Of a DNA stretch of 64,000 bases, positions 52,407-62,275 are shown piece by piece. The stretch lies in contig JAZRPW010000038.1 of the NCBI GenBank assembly GCA_045649405.1, forward strand, positions 38,446 through 102,445. Direction: 5' to 3'. The notes below the pieces were generated by a model that worked only from the letters and a program-made list of their open reading frames with translations, was not told where the DNA came from and searched no databases. Numbering within the stretch: position 1 is the stretch's first letter; every line of letters starts with the position of its first letter. Position numbers and translations under genes: made by a program. This DNA is from RUG11462 sp045649405 (GTDB taxonomy: Bacteria > Bacillota > Clostridia > Oscillospirales > Acutalibacteraceae).

Positions 52407-52434
52407 AAAGCCACTCTTTTGAGTGGCTTTTTTT
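52407..52434 (+). terminator. Terminator of rny and the downstream RNA
   Basis: The stem AAAGCCACTC / GAGTGGCTTT has loop TTTT and is followed by T-rich sequence. Confidence 0.92.
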
Positions 52435-52435
52435 G

Positions 52436-52464
52436 TTGACTAAATTCTTGGTTTGTTGTATAAT
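52436..52464 (+). promoter_or_regulatory. Sigma-A promoter of the beta-helix protein gene
   Basis: TTGACT (52436-52441), 17-base spacer, TATAAT (52459-52464), placed right after the rny terminator. Confidence 0.85.
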
Positions 52465-52497
52465 TATTATGGAGTTTTATAAATAAGGAGTAATGTT

Positions 52498-55400
52498 ATG
52501 AAAAAACTAATAAGTATTATTTTATCGGCTTTGATAGTGATGTCAATCGTTAGTGTGAATATCACATTTAAAGCAGTTGCCGAAGAAAATAAAATTGGCA
52601 ACACAGGGTTAACTTATTATGTTGATGCGGAAAATGGTAACGACAAAAAAGATGGTTTGACACCAGAAACCGCATGGAAAACAATTGATAAGGTTAATAA
52701 AACAACCTTTGAGCCAGGTAGCGCAATCCTTTTTAAAAGAGGTTGTGTTTGGAAAGATACTTTCCTTTGGCCAAAGGGAACAGGCGACAAAGAAAATGTA
52801 AACTATATCTCTTGCTATGGTGATGAAGATTTGGCTTTGCCTTACATCGCTTCGCTTTATGATGACCAATTAGATGGTTTGCCAAATTATGATACTTGTC
52901 TTTACCTTGGCTCTAACCAAAACTACTGGGACATTTCAAATTTGAGCCTTTATAATGGTACAAACGGTACAGGTACACAATATGTTGTTAAATTTTATAG
53001 CGAAGCCAGTACAAACAGAATGATTGGTAACCACCTTCATGACTGTATTATCAATGGCTCAAATCCAAACAACTGGTCAATTAACTCTCGTTCGGGTCTT
53101 TCAGGCATTAATATCGAGGGTTGGATTGATGGCGTTACAATTGAAAACAACCAAGTTAGTAATGTTAAAACAAACGGTATCGGTATAAACGGTTGGCGTG
53201 CAGGCTGTAATTACAAAGGCGAAGTTAATAACGAGTCTGCAAAAGGCGTTGTAATTCGTGGCAATGTGCTTTATAACATCGGTAAAGACGGAATTTTGCC
53301 AAATAACTGTAATCAACCACTTGTTGAGTACAATGTTTGCGGTAAGGCTCATTCTTATGCTAATAATACTGCTCACGTAGCAATGTGGCCATTTGCTTCT
53401 TATGGTTCGCTTTTCCAATATAATGAAGCGTATGATACAAAGACTATTTATGATGGTCAAGGTTTTGACTGTGACTATCAATGCTATTACACCACTTTCC
53501 AATATAACTACTCTCACGATAATATTGGTGGTTTTATGCTCATTTGTACAGAAGCGAAAAACTGGGATGGCGGTTATTCATTTAACAAAGGCTCAACTGT
53601 AAGATATAATATCTCACAAGGAGATAAGCATTATATCTTCAACTTAACTGATGCGATTGAAGACACCCGAATTTACAATAATACAATTTACGCTTCAAGA
53701 AACTCGGGCAACAATGCTACTCACCTTTTCTTCTCATATGATAAAGGTACAAACTCTTTGAGTGGCAGAAGTTTGCCGCACAATACTTTGGTTGCAAACA
53801 ACATTTTCTGGCTTGATTCTATGGGTGGTGTAGACCTTGCAAGAAACACAGAAACTGTTTTCAAAAACAACCTTATTGCCGGCAAAAACTGGCAAAATAG
53901 CGGTCCTTCAAATGGTACTGTTACAACGAATGATGCGGGAGAGTATCTTTACAAAGAAGTTTCTAATAATATTCGTGGTAAAGACCCATTGTTTGTTGAT
54001 GGTGGTCGCGCTTCAATGGGCAGAGAGTCTTGTGGTGTTTACAAACTTTATGAAGGTTCTCCTGCAATTGGCGCTGGTTACTATATTGAAGATGGTTTTT
54101 ATGAATGTCCAACTGACTTTTTTGGCAATCCAATTGATAAAAATAATGTAAACATTGGTGCATATCAAGGCAGTGGTGAAACACGTCCACAGTATATTTA
54201 TGATGGAAAATATCACACAATGTTTGACTTTGAAAAAGATGTAGTAGGCGAAGTTGGTACTGGTACTCAAGGCAAACAAATGACTGGTATAAGCAGAATG
54301 ACTTCTGCTACTAATAAGTCTGGTGCTTATGTTGATATTACTGATGTGCCAAACGCGCTTAATCCAAAAACAAATTCAACAAAAGCGTTAAGATTTGTTA
54401 ATGAAGGTGACAGCACAATTGATGTTAGCGCAACATTCTATGTAATGTATGGTGATTTAAAAGAAGCAAACGGCATTAGAATTTTCTTTAATCCAAATGG
54501 CGCTTCAAAAAGCTTTACTGTTTCAATGAAGTCTTCAGGTACAACCTATTCAAAAACAGTAACTGTTAAAAACCCTGAATATCGTGTGTTTACCTTTAAT
54601 GAAAAATACACAGCCTCTAACAACCAACGTGTAACACCTGAACAAATGCGTCCAATGACAGAGCTTACAATCAAAACTAAACTTGAAGAGTCACAAGAAG
54701 TTTATGTTGATGATATTCAAATAAACAACGGAGAAATGGACGAAATTGAAACTTCTGAAAAATTCTATAATGAAAAAGCGGACGTAACTTTAGTTGCCGA
54801 TTTTGAAGATACAAAAATTGGCGGTTACACAAGTTATGCTAACTGTTGGTCAGGTCCAAAAGCTTCTCCTGCAGGTGGTAGCGAAATCTCACCTAATGGT
54901 ACAAAAGCAATCTTTTTAACAAATGGAGCATCAAATTCAACCGGTTATTCAGGTGGATATAGTTATTCAACTGCTTTTAATGCTTTAAAAACTGCTTTAG
55001 CTAATGATACTCAAGCAGAAGGCATTCAATTTGAACTTATTACTGATGCATCAGTAAATGGCGTCCCACTTACCGAAGAACAAAAATATCTTGCAAGTGA
55101 TAAGTATAACAAATACAAAATAACAATAAACGGCACAAAATTAACTTACACAACAGTAGGCGGAGCTACAAAAGAAGTAGGCGGCTTTATAAATGGTGAC
55201 ACAAAGCTACAAACCGACCCTAATAACTTGTGTAGAATTGCGTTTTCAGACCTTTATACAACCTATACTGAAAATGGTGTTACTTATAAAGTTTATTTAA
55301 CTGACTTTTCAGTTGAAGACCAACAACGCTGGAAAACAAGTATTGGAAATATTGGTATATCTTGTAGTACATATGGTGGCTCATTAGTAGGCGGACATGT

Positions 55401-57180
55401 TATTCAATACATCTTTCTTGATAATTTGTCAATATATAAGAATGTGCAACACGAAGTTGGAGATTGGGTAACAATTGCAACACCAAGTTGTGTGCGTGAT
55501 GGTGTTAAAAATAGATACTGTCAAATCTGCAACAGAATAATGGAAACAGAAACTTTAACATCTGACGGTCACGTTTATGGCAGTTGGTATGTTAGCAAAC
55601 AAGCAACTTGCGAAGAAGATGGTCAAAAGTCAGTTGATTGTACAGTTTGTGAAAAAACAATTGATAGCAGAACTATTCCTGCATTAGGACATTCTTATGT
55701 TAAAACAACAGTTGCTCCAACCTGTCATGAAGAAGGATACACTTGTGAAGAATGTAGCAACTGTGGCGACCAAAAAGAAAAAACAGATGTAAAAGAAGCA
55801 ACTGGTCACCAAAACACAAAATGGGTTGTTGATGTTTTATCTTCTTGCACACAAGATGGTTCATCTCACCAAGAATGTGTTGATTGTGGCGAAACCTTGC
55901 AAACTGCAACCGAGCCAAAAGGCCACGTATTTGAAAATGTTTATGTGAAAGCTACATGCCAAAATGAAGGCTATATTTTGCATGATTGTAAATTGTGTGA
56001 CTATTCATATAAAACCGACAAACAAGGCAAAACAGGGCATACAGAGGTTATTGACGAAGCGGTAGCGGCTACTTGTAGTGCTTCAGGTTTAACCGAGGGT
56101 AAACATTGCTCTGTTTGTAATGAAGTTTTGGTGAAACAAGAGGTTGTAAACGCATTGGAACACAAATTCACAAAATATGTTTCAAATGAAAACGCAACAT
56201 GTCTTAGCAATGCAACAGAAACCGCAAAGTGTGAAAATTGTGATGCAACCCACACAAGAGAAAAAGCTAATTCTGCTTTAGGTCACCAAGAGGTTGTAGA
56301 TAGAGGTTATGCCGCAACCTGCGAGAAAACAGGTCTTACAAACGGTAAACATTGTTCGATTTGTGGCATGGTAACACTTAAACAAGAAGTAATTGCTAAG
56401 GTTAGCCATACAGCTTCAGGTATTTGGGAAACAGTTAGCCCTGCAACAACCACAAGCGAAGGCAAAATGGTTATTAAATGTAGTGTGTGTGGCGAAGTTG
56501 TTGAATCAAAAACAATTGCTAAATTGGAAGTAACAACTCAACCAACCACACAACCAACAACTCAACCAACTCAAAGTGTTTGTGCTCATCCATTTAATGA
56601 TATTGTTGCTGTAAACAAAGCAGAAGCAACATATGAACATACTGGTTATACTGGTGATTTAGTTTGTGGCGTTTGTGGCGTTTTAGTTGCAAAAGGCGAA
56701 GTTGTTCCAATGTTGATAAAACCAACTGAGCCAACAACTCAACCAACAACTCAACCAACAACTCAAGGTGTATGCACACATCCATTTAATGAAGTTGTTG
56801 TTAAAAACAAAGTGGTAGAAAACTATTTTGTTGATGGTTACACCGGTGATAAAGTTTGTGGTGCTTGTGGTGTGATTTTAGGCAGTGGCACAACAATCAA
56901 GATGTTGAAGTTAAGTGTGCCAACCTTTAAACTTAAAAATGGTAAAAAGAAGTTTAAAGTTAAATACACCAAAGTTATAGGTGCAACTGGTTTCCAAGTG
57001 CGTTATAGAATAAAAGGTAAGTGGAAAACAGTTGAGTACAAAACAAGCAAAAACGCAACAAAAGTGGTTAAAAAACTTAAAAAAGGTAAGTACCAGGTGC
57101 AAGTTAGAGCAGTTGTAACAAACGGCTCGCAAAAAGCATACTCCGCTTGGAGCAAAACCCAAAAAGTTAAAGTTAAATAA
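52498..57180 (+). CDS. Giant secreted right-handed beta-helix protein with CxxC repeats
   Basis: The 1560-residue product has a signal peptide (1-28) and a right-handed parallel beta-helix like that of polysaccharide lyases (about 35-560; opening YYVDAENGNDKKDGLTPETAWKTI). Two beta-sandwich-like domains follow (about 575-755 and 765-985). Eight or more repeats of about 40-50 residues (990-1340) have the pattern CxxC ... GH (CTVCEKTIDSRTIPALGH). Then come TTQPTTQ linkers with two Cys modules and a basic Fn3-like end domain ending WSKTQKVKVK. It is probably a surface glycan-binding or lyase protein; I see no certain catalytic residues. AAGGAG precedes the ATG. Confidence 0.83.
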   Translation: MKKLISIILSALIVMSIVSVNITFKAVAEENKIGNTGLTYYVDAENGNDKKDGLTPETAWKTIDKVNKTTFEPGSAILFKRGCVWKDTFLWPKGTGDKENVNYISCYGDEDLALPYIASLYDDQLDGLPNYDTCLYLGSNQNYWDISNLSLYNGTNGTGTQYVVKFYSEASTNRMIGNHLHDCIINGSNPNNWSINSRSGLSGINIEGWIDGVTIENNQVSNVKTNGIGINGWRAGCNYKGEVNNESAKGVVIRGNVLYNIGKDGILPNNCNQPLVEYNVCGKAHSYANNTAHVAMWPFASYGSLFQYNEAYDTKTIYDGQGFDCDYQCYYTTFQYNYSHDNIGGFMLICTEAKNWDGGYSFNKGSTVRYNISQGDKHYIFNLTDAIEDTRIYNNTIYASRNSGNNATHLFFSYDKGTNSLSGRSLPHNTLVANNIFWLDSMGGVDLARNTETVFKNNLIAGKNWQNSGPSNGTVTTNDAGEYLYKEVSNNIRGKDPLFVDGGRASMGRESCGVYKLYEGSPAIGAGYYIEDGFYECPTDFFGNPIDKNNVNIGAYQGSGETRPQYIYDGKYHTMFDFEKDVVGEVGTGTQGKQMTGISRMTSATNKSGAYVDITDVPNALNPKTNSTKALRFVNEGDSTIDVSATFYVMYGDLKEANGIRIFFNPNGASKSFTVSMKSSGTTYSKTVTVKNPEYRVFTFNEKYTASNNQRVTPEQMRPMTELTIKTKLEESQEVYVDDIQINNGEMDEIETSEKFYNEKADVTLVADFEDTKIGGYTSYANCWSGPKASPAGGSEISPNGTKAIFLTNGASNSTGYSGGYSYSTAFNALKTALANDTQAEGIQFELITDASVNGVPLTEEQKYLASDKYNKYKITINGTKLTYTTVGGATKEVGGFINGDTKLQTDPNNLCRIAFSDLYTTYTENGVTYKVYLTDFSVEDQQRWKTSIGNIGISCSTYGGSLVGGHVIQYIFLDNLSIYKNVQHEVGDWVTIATPSCVRDGVKNRYCQICNRIMETETLTSDGHVYGSWYVSKQATCEEDGQKSVDCTVCEKTIDSRTIPALGHSYVKTTVAPTCHEEGYTCEECSNCGDQKEKTDVKEATGHQNTKWVVDVLSSCTQDGSSHQECVDCGETLQTATEPKGHVFENVYVKATCQNEGYILHDCKLCDYSYKTDKQGKTGHTEVIDEAVAATCSASGLTEGKHCSVCNEVLVKQEVVNALEHKFTKYVSNENATCLSNATETAKCENCDATHTREKANSALGHQEVVDRGYAATCEKTGLTNGKHCSICGMVTLKQEVIAKVSHTASGIWETVSPATTTSEGKMVIKCSVCGEVVESKTIAKLEVTTQPTTQPTTQPTQSVCAHPFNDIVAVNKAEATYEHTGYTGDLVCGVCGVLVAKGEVVPMLIKPTEPTTQPTTQPTTQGVCTHPFNEVVVKNKVVENYFVDGYTGDKVCGACGVILGSGTTIKMLKLSVPTFKLKNGKKKFKVKYTKVIGATGFQVRYRIKGKWKTVEYKTSKNATKVVKKLKKGKYQVQVRAVVTNGSQKAYSAWSKTQKVKVK

Positions 57181-57186
57181 CAATAA

Positions 57187-57216
57187 AAAAGAGCAACCTT
57201 TAAAGGTTGCTCTTTT
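57187..57216. terminator. Bidirectional terminator between the beta-helix gene and the pyr operon
   Basis: The stem AAAAGAGCAACCTT / AAGGTTGCTCTTTT lies between convergent genes. Confidence 0.92.
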
Positions 57217-57219
57217 GTT

Positions 57220-57636
57220 TTAGTTTTCTTTTGATTCGCAATAAATACATCTGTAAACTCTGTTTTCTTTGTCAGTAAGTTTAAAAATGTGTTGTAATTC
57301 TTGCTCGGTTGTTGTAATACATCTTGGATTTTTGCATTTAATAACATTAGTAATTTTTTCAGGCAAATTCAACTTTTTCTTTTCAACCAATTTGCCATCT
57401 TTAATAATGTTAACAGTAGCGCCTGGGTCAATGTAGCCAAGTGCGTCAAAGTCAAGTGTAATGTCAGCATCAACCTTAATAATATCCTTTTTGCCCATTA
57501 ATTTTGAACTAACATTTTTAATAATAGCAACAGGACATTCCAAGGTTTCAAGTTTTAAAAACTTCATAATTTCCATTGCTTTTCCAGCGGTAATGTGGTC
57601 AATAACAATTCCGTTTACAATAGCATCAATTTTCAT
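57220..57636 (-). CDS. pyrI: Aspartate carbamoyltransferase regulatory subunit
   Basis: PyrI binds CTP/ATP and joins PyrB trimers through a zinc domain. The 138-residue protein has the four-Cys zinc site CKNPRC ... YRCIYC at the C-terminus and the allosteric N-terminal domain with GIVIDHITAGKAMEIMKFL. It directly abuts pyrB (0-base gap). Presence of PyrI implies nucleotide feedback on pathway flux. Confidence 0.96.
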   Translation of the reverse strand: MKIDAIVNGIVIDHITAGKAMEIMKFLKLETLECPVAIIKNVSSKLMGKKDIIKVDADITLDFDALGYIDPGATVNIIKDGKLVEKKKLNLPEKITNVIKCKNPRCITTTEQELQHIFKLTDKENRVYRCIYCESKEN

Positions 57637-58557
57637 TTATTTTGCCTCCAATCCGAGAAGCATTAAAATAAGTGCCATTCTCATATATTTACCGTTTAAA
57701 ACTTGTTTAAAGTAACATGCACGTGTGTCTGTATCAATTGCGACTGAAATTTCGTTAACCCTTGGAAGTGGGTGCATAATTGACAAATCAGGCTTTGCAT
57801 TTTTCAATTTTTCAGGGGTCAAAATGTAACTATCTTTAAGTCTCAAATAGTCATCTTCATTGAAAAATCTTTCTCTTTGAACTCTTGTCATATAAAGAAT
57901 ATCAAGTTCTGGCATTGCACCTTCAAGGTCATTTGTTTGAACATATTCAATATTGTTTTTCTTCAAAATGTCTTTTTTAACATAGCTTGGAAGTTTAAGC
58001 TCGTCAGGAGAGATAAGCACAAACTTAATTCCGCTATATCTTGAGAGCGCACCAATAAGTGAGTGAACTGTTCTACCAAACTTCAAGTCGCCACAAAGAC
58101 CAACAGTAAGACCTTCAAACTTGCCCTTTTCTCTTGCGATGGTTAAAAGGTCTGCAAGTGTTTGTGTTGGGTGGTTGTGACCACCGTCGCCTGCATTAAT
58201 AACAGGAATTGAAGCGTTCATTGCCGCAACCATTGGCGCACCTTCTTTTGGGTGGCGCATTGCAATAATATCTGCATAACAACTAATTGTTTTTGCAGTG
58301 TCTGCAACGCTTTCACCTTTAGCAGCAGAAGAAGAGCCGGCATCAGACATACTAAGCACATGTCCGCCAAGTTCATACATAGCCGCTTCAAAAGAAAGGC
58401 GAGTACGGGTAGATGGCTCAAAAAACAAAGTTGAAAGTTTTTTGCCGTCACAAATATGTGCATATTTTTCAGGATTTTCAATAATGTCATTAGCAGTTTT
58501 AACAAGACTTTCAATCTCTTCAACTGTTAAATCAAGTATATCAATTACACTTCTCAT
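57637..58557 (-). CDS. pyrB: Aspartate carbamoyltransferase catalytic subunit
   Basis: PyrB makes carbamoyl-aspartate, the second step of pyrimidine synthesis. The 306-residue product has the carbamoyl-phosphate motif FEPSTRTRLSFEAA near 49, SKS-like loop residues near 75-85 (GESVADTA) and HPLPRVNEI near 267. It is linked to pyrI downstream, and 33 bases separate it from pyrE upstream. Confidence 0.97.
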   Translation of the reverse strand: MRSVIDILDLTVEEIESLVKTANDIIENPEKYAHICDGKKLSTLFFEPSTRTRLSFEAAMYELGGHVLSMSDAGSSSAAKGESVADTAKTISCYADIIAMRHPKEGAPMVAAMNASIPVINAGDGGHNHPTQTLADLLTIAREKGKFEGLTVGLCGDLKFGRTVHSLIGALSRYSGIKFVLISPDELKLPSYVKKDILKKNNIEYVQTNDLEGAMPELDILYMTRVQRERFFNEDDYLRLKDSYILTPEKLKNAKPDLSIMHPLPRVNEISVAIDTDTRACYFKQVLNGKYMRMALILMLLGLEAK

Positions 58558-58590
58558 ATTTTTATCCTTTCTGTAATAGTTATTTCTGTT

Positions 58591-59244
58591 TTATTTTGCG
58601 CCGTTTACTGCCAAGTAATTTTTGATGCGTTCAACGTTTTCAGCATTTTTGTCATCTTCTTCAAGATACTCAATAATGTCATAAACATCAACAACAGAGT
58701 AAACAGGGAAACCGAATTCGTCTGCAACTTCTTGCATTGCACTCTTTTCAGTTTGACCTTTTTCTTTTCTGTCAACCATTACAAAACAAGCAGCCACTTT
58801 AACACCTTCAAGTGAAGAAAGGTTAGACATACTTTCACGAATAGCAGTACCAGCAGTAATAACGTCTTCAACGATTACTACTTCTTCGCCGGCAGTTGGT
58901 TTGTAACCTACAAACACGCCACCTTCACCGTGGTCTTTTTCTTCTTTTCTGTTGAAGAAGAAAGGAACATCAAGGCCTTCACGTGCAAGAGCAGTTGAAA
59001 CTGAAACTGCAATTGGAATACCTTTGTAAGCAGGACCATAAAGAACAGTTTTTTTGTTGCCGATTTTTTCAAAATAAGCTTTTGCATAAAATTCGCCAAG
59101 TTTTAAAATTTGTTCGCCAGTTTTAATATCGCCAGCGTTGATAAAGTAAGGAATTTTTCTGCCTGATTTAGCAGTAAAATCGCCAAATTTCAAAACGCCT
59201 GCGCCTTCTAAAAATTTAATAAAATCTCTTTTGTAACCTTCCAT
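58591..59244 (-). CDS. pyrE: Orotate phosphoribosyltransferase
   Basis: PyrE converts orotate and PRPP to OMP. The 217-residue protein has the PRPP motif VVIVEDVITAGTAIRES near 122-138 and the catalytic loop FNRKEEKDHGEGG near 95-108. RBS GAAAGGAAC. It follows the SGNH gene by 14 bases. Confidence 0.97.
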   Translation of the reverse strand: MEGYKRDFIKFLEGAGVLKFGDFTAKSGRKIPYFINAGDIKTGEQILKLGEFYAKAYFEKIGNKKTVLYGPAYKGIPIAVSVSTALAREGLDVPFFFNRKEEKDHGEGGVFVGYKPTAGEEVVIVEDVITAGTAIRESMSNLSSLEGVKVAACFVMVDRKEKGQTEKSAMQEVADEFGFPVYSVVDVYDIIEYLEEDDKNAENVERIKNYLAVNGAK

Positions 59245-59258
59245 TTTCGTGTTCCTTT

Positions 59259-59918
59259 CTAATTTTCAAAAATTTGTTTAATTTTAGTAATAAGTGGCGC
59301 TTTAATAAACTCATAACCTTTGTTAGTAGGGTGCACACCCTCAAATGTGTAGTTTTTAAGATTATCAAGCGTTAGTCCACTGTCTACCATCATATCAACA
59401 ACAAAGCAGTTATGCTTCGTTGCAATCTGTTTAACAGCATCAGCAAAATCATAAAGAGTTTGACCGTTTATTACCGTGTCAGAGCAATTAACTCTGTTTG
59501 GTGGGCTTCTGTGCAAAGTGTTTCTGTGAAGCGGTGTCATCAAAATAATTTTCGCATCAGTTTTCGATTTAATGTGATTAATTGCCTTGTTGTAAGCACC
59601 ACAAAATGTATCATCGCATTCATCATCACATTTGCCAATTGGCAGACCAACGCAAAAGTCGTTACAACCAATTGTGATTATTACCAAATTAGCACCTTCA
59701 AAATCGTGCGCCAAAATTTTTGGCAATTGGTCAAAAATTGTGTTGCCACCAACTGCAAAGTTGCCCAAGTTTTCAACGCCCAATTCTCTACTTAAAATAG
59801 TAGGGTAGCCGGCGCAAACCTCCGTTATATCAGGGTGGTTAAAATCATTGACGCAGGTAAATGGCTTGTTGTCATAAGCCATAATACTGTCGCCAAAATA
59901 TAATGCTTTAATCTTCAT
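59259..59918 (-). CDS. SGNH/GDSL-family hydrolase inside the pyrimidine operon
   Basis: The 219-residue cytoplasmic protein has block I YFGDSIMAYDN (Ser near residue 10), block II NFAVGGNTI, block III GCNDFC near 92 and the Asp-His pair in GVHPTNKGYEF near 198. SGNH enzymes are esterases or lipases, some deacetylating sugars or nucleosides; the substrate is unknown here. ATG 59918 lies one base after the pyrF stop; the longer frame to 60014 is within pyrF. Not a usual pyr gene. Confidence 0.88.
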   Translation of the reverse strand: MKIKALYFGDSIMAYDNKPFTCVNDFNHPDITEVCAGYPTILSRELGVENLGNFAVGGNTIFDQLPKILAHDFEGANLVIITIGCNDFCVGLPIGKCDDECDDTFCGAYNKAINHIKSKTDAKIILMTPLHRNTLHRSPPNRVNCSDTVINGQTLYDFADAVKQIATKHNCFVVDMMVDSGLTLDNLKNYTFEGVHPTNKGYEFIKAPLITKIKQIFEN

Positions 59919-59919
59919 C

Positions 59920-60618
59920 TTAACCAATAAACTCGTCGCAACAACGCTCATAAGCAGCAACTGGGTCAACAGCTGCAGTAATTGGTCTACCAACAACAAT
60001 GTAGTCAGAACCAATTTCTTTTGCTTGTGCAGGGGTCATAACTCTAACTTGGTCGCCAATGTCACCATCTGCAAATCTAACACCAGGTGTTACTGTAAAG
60101 AACTCATCGCCACAAGTTTCGTGAACTTTTGCAGCTTCGAGTGGAGAACAAACAACACCATCAAGACCAGAATTTTTAGCGTTAAGCGCATAGTGCATAA
60201 CAACCTTGTCAATTGGCTCGTTAATAAGCAAGTCAGATTCCATTCTTTCTTGTGAAGTTGAAGTAAGTTGAGTAACAGCAATAAGAAGTGGTCTTGTGCC
60301 ATCTTCACGTGTTAAGCCTTCAATTGCAGCTTCCATCATTGCAGATGTACCTGCTGCGTGCAAGTTGCACATATCAACATCAAGGCGTGAAAGCACTGCC
60401 ATTGATTTTTTAACAGTATTAGGAATATCGTGTAATTTAAGGTCCAAAAAGATTTTGTGACCTCTTTGTTTAATTTCTTTTACAATTTGTGGACCTTCTG
60501 CATAAAAAAGTTCCATACCAATTTTAACAAAAGGTTTTTTGCCTTGAAATTTATCAAGGAAATTCATAACTTCATCTTTGCTTGAAAAGTCGCAAGCAAT
60601 AATAACATCTCTACCCAT
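59920..60618 (-). CDS. pyrF: Orotidine 5'-phosphate decarboxylase
   Basis: PyrF converts OMP to UMP. The 232-residue protein has the catalytic Lys/Asp set in FLDLKLHDIPNTV near 59-71 and the C-terminal phosphate site YIVVGRPIT near 211. The ATG overlaps the pyrD stop by one base. Confidence 0.97.
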   Translation of the reverse strand: MGRDVIIACDFSSKDEVMNFLDKFQGKKPFVKIGMELFYAEGPQIVKEIKQRGHKIFLDLKLHDIPNTVKKSMAVLSRLDVDMCNLHAAGTSAMMEAAIEGLTREDGTRPLLIAVTQLTSTSQERMESDLLINEPIDKVVMHYALNAKNSGLDGVVCSPLEAAKVHETCGDEFFTVTPGVRFADGDIGDQVRVMTPAQAKEIGSDYIVVGRPITAAVDPVAAYERCCDEFIG

Positions 60619-61532
60619 TAGTGAGCGCCTCCTATAATGTCTTTTAAATTCTTAATACCATACTTATCCATAACTTCTGGTAATTTTTCAATAATGTCTT
60701 TGCAAACAAATGGGTCAACCAAGTTTGCTGCACCAATTTCAACAGCAGTAGCACCTGCAAGCATCATTTCAATAACATCTTCAGCGGTGCTAACACCACC
60801 CATTCCAACAATTGGAATGTTAACTGCTTCATAAACCTGATAAACACATCTAAGTGCAACAGGGAAGATAGCGCTACCAGAAAAACCACCCATTTTGTTA
60901 GCAATAACCGGCTTTTTGGTTTTAAGGTCAATTCTCATACCTAAAAGTGTGTTAATAAGACTAATGCCGTCTGCACCTGCTTCTTCGCAAGCCTTTGCAA
61001 TTGAAGCAATGTCAGTAACATTTGGTGAAAGTTTAATAATAACAGGTTTGGTTGTAACGGCTTTAACTGCTCTTGTAACTTCTGCAGCAGCTTCTGGCGA
61101 AGTACCAAAACTCATACCACCACCGTGAACGTTAGGACAACTAACGTTAACTTCAAGCCAACCAACCTGGTCCTCTTTATCTAATTTTTCGCAGGTGTAG
61201 GCATAATCAGGGACAGAAAAACCGCTAACATTTGCCATAACCTTTTTGTCAAAACATTGTTTTAACTTTGGCAATTCTTCAGAAATTACCTTTTCAACAC
61301 CAGGGTTTTGAAGACCAACTGCGTTAATCATACCATTTGGTGTTTCTGCAATTCTAGGAGTTGGGTTGCCAAAACGAGCATCTTTTGTTGTGCCTTTGAA
61401 AGAAAATGTGCCAAGACAGTTAATATCATAAAGCTCGGCAAATTCATAACCAAAACCAAAAGTACCACTTGCAGGAATAATAGGGTTGTCAAGTGGCAAA
61501 CCACACAAATCAACTGCTAATCTGTTTACCAT
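60618..61532 (-). CDS. pyrD: Dihydroorotate dehydrogenase B (NAD+), catalytic subunit
   Basis: PyrD of class 1B oxidises dihydroorotate with FMN and passes electrons to PyrK. The 304-residue protein has PASGTFGFGYEF near 20, VNVSCPNVHGGG with the class 1 Cys near 128-139 and the FMN site GMGGVSTAEDVIEMMLAGA near 245. It overlaps pyrK by 7 bases, fitting the D2K2 complex. Confidence 0.97.
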   Translation of the reverse strand: MVNRLAVDLCGLPLDNPIIPASGTFGFGYEFAELYDINCLGTFSFKGTTKDARFGNPTPRIAETPNGMINAVGLQNPGVEKVISEELPKLKQCFDKKVMANVSGFSVPDYAYTCEKLDKEDQVGWLEVNVSCPNVHGGGMSFGTSPEAAAEVTRAVKAVTTKPVIIKLSPNVTDIASIAKACEEAGADGISLINTLLGMRIDLKTKKPVIANKMGGFSGSAIFPVALRCVYQVYEAVNIPIVGMGGVSTAEDVIEMMLAGATAVEIGAANLVDPFVCKDIIEKLPEVMDKYGIKNLKDIIGGAH

Positions 61533-62254
61533 ACAATAACCTCCCTTTCAAGCACAGGGCCATCTTTGCAAATTCTAATGTTTTTATATTTTGTTTTGCA
61601 AGAGCAACCCATACAAGCGCCAAAGCCACAACCCATTCTTTCTTCAAAACTATATTGACCACTTGTTTTAGCCACGTTTTCAATTGCTTTGAACATTGGC
61701 ATTGGGCCACAAGTGTAGAAATATGAGTAGTCAAGTGTACAAAGCACATCAGTAACAAACCCTTGTGTGCCATAAGAACCGTCAACAGTTGTTACATATG
61801 TATTTGCGCCAAGCGCTTTAAATTCTTCTTCGTAAAAGATTTCGTCTTTAGTGTTAAAACCTAAAATAACCGAAACTTTTTTGCCTTCGCTAATTAACTT
61901 TTTGCAAAGATTGTACATTGGTGGTACACCAACGCCACCACCAATAAGCACAGGTGTTTCACCTGATTTTGAAGTGTCAAAACCATTGCCAAGTGAAACC
62001 AAAACATCAAGTTTGCCATCGCTCATTTTAGCCATAACTTCGGTGCCTGCGCCTACAACCTTGTAAATAATTGTGATTGTTTTATCATCATAATCGCAAA
62101 TTGAAATAGGTCTGCGAAGATAAAAACCGTCAAGTTTAATGTTAATAAACTGACCAGGATTTGTAATGTCAGAAGTATCACCAAAAAGCACCATTTTGTA
62201 AACATCTTTAGCAATACATTCGTTTGATATAATTTCAAAAATTGACTGTTTCAT
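61526..62254 (-). CDS. pyrK: Dihydroorotate dehydrogenase B electron-transfer subunit
   Basis: PyrK carries FAD and a 2Fe-2S cluster and passes electrons from PyrD to NAD+. The 242-residue protein has the FAD motif YLRRPISICDYD near 46, VLIGGGVGVPPMYNLCKKL near 100, and four cluster cysteines in CGFGACMGCSC ... RICKDGPV near 210-230. Confidence 0.96.
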   Translation of the reverse strand: MKQSIFEIISNECIAKDVYKMVLFGDTSDITNPGQFINIKLDGFYLRRPISICDYDDKTITIIYKVVGAGTEVMAKMSDGKLDVLVSLGNGFDTSKSGETPVLIGGGVGVPPMYNLCKKLISEGKKVSVILGFNTKDEIFYEEEFKALGANTYVTTVDGSYGTQGFVTDVLCTLDYSYFYTCGPMPMFKAIENVAKTSGQYSFEERMGCGFGACMGCSCKTKYKNIRICKDGPVLEREVIVW

Positions 62255-62275
62255 AAATTCTCCTTTGTGTTTTAT

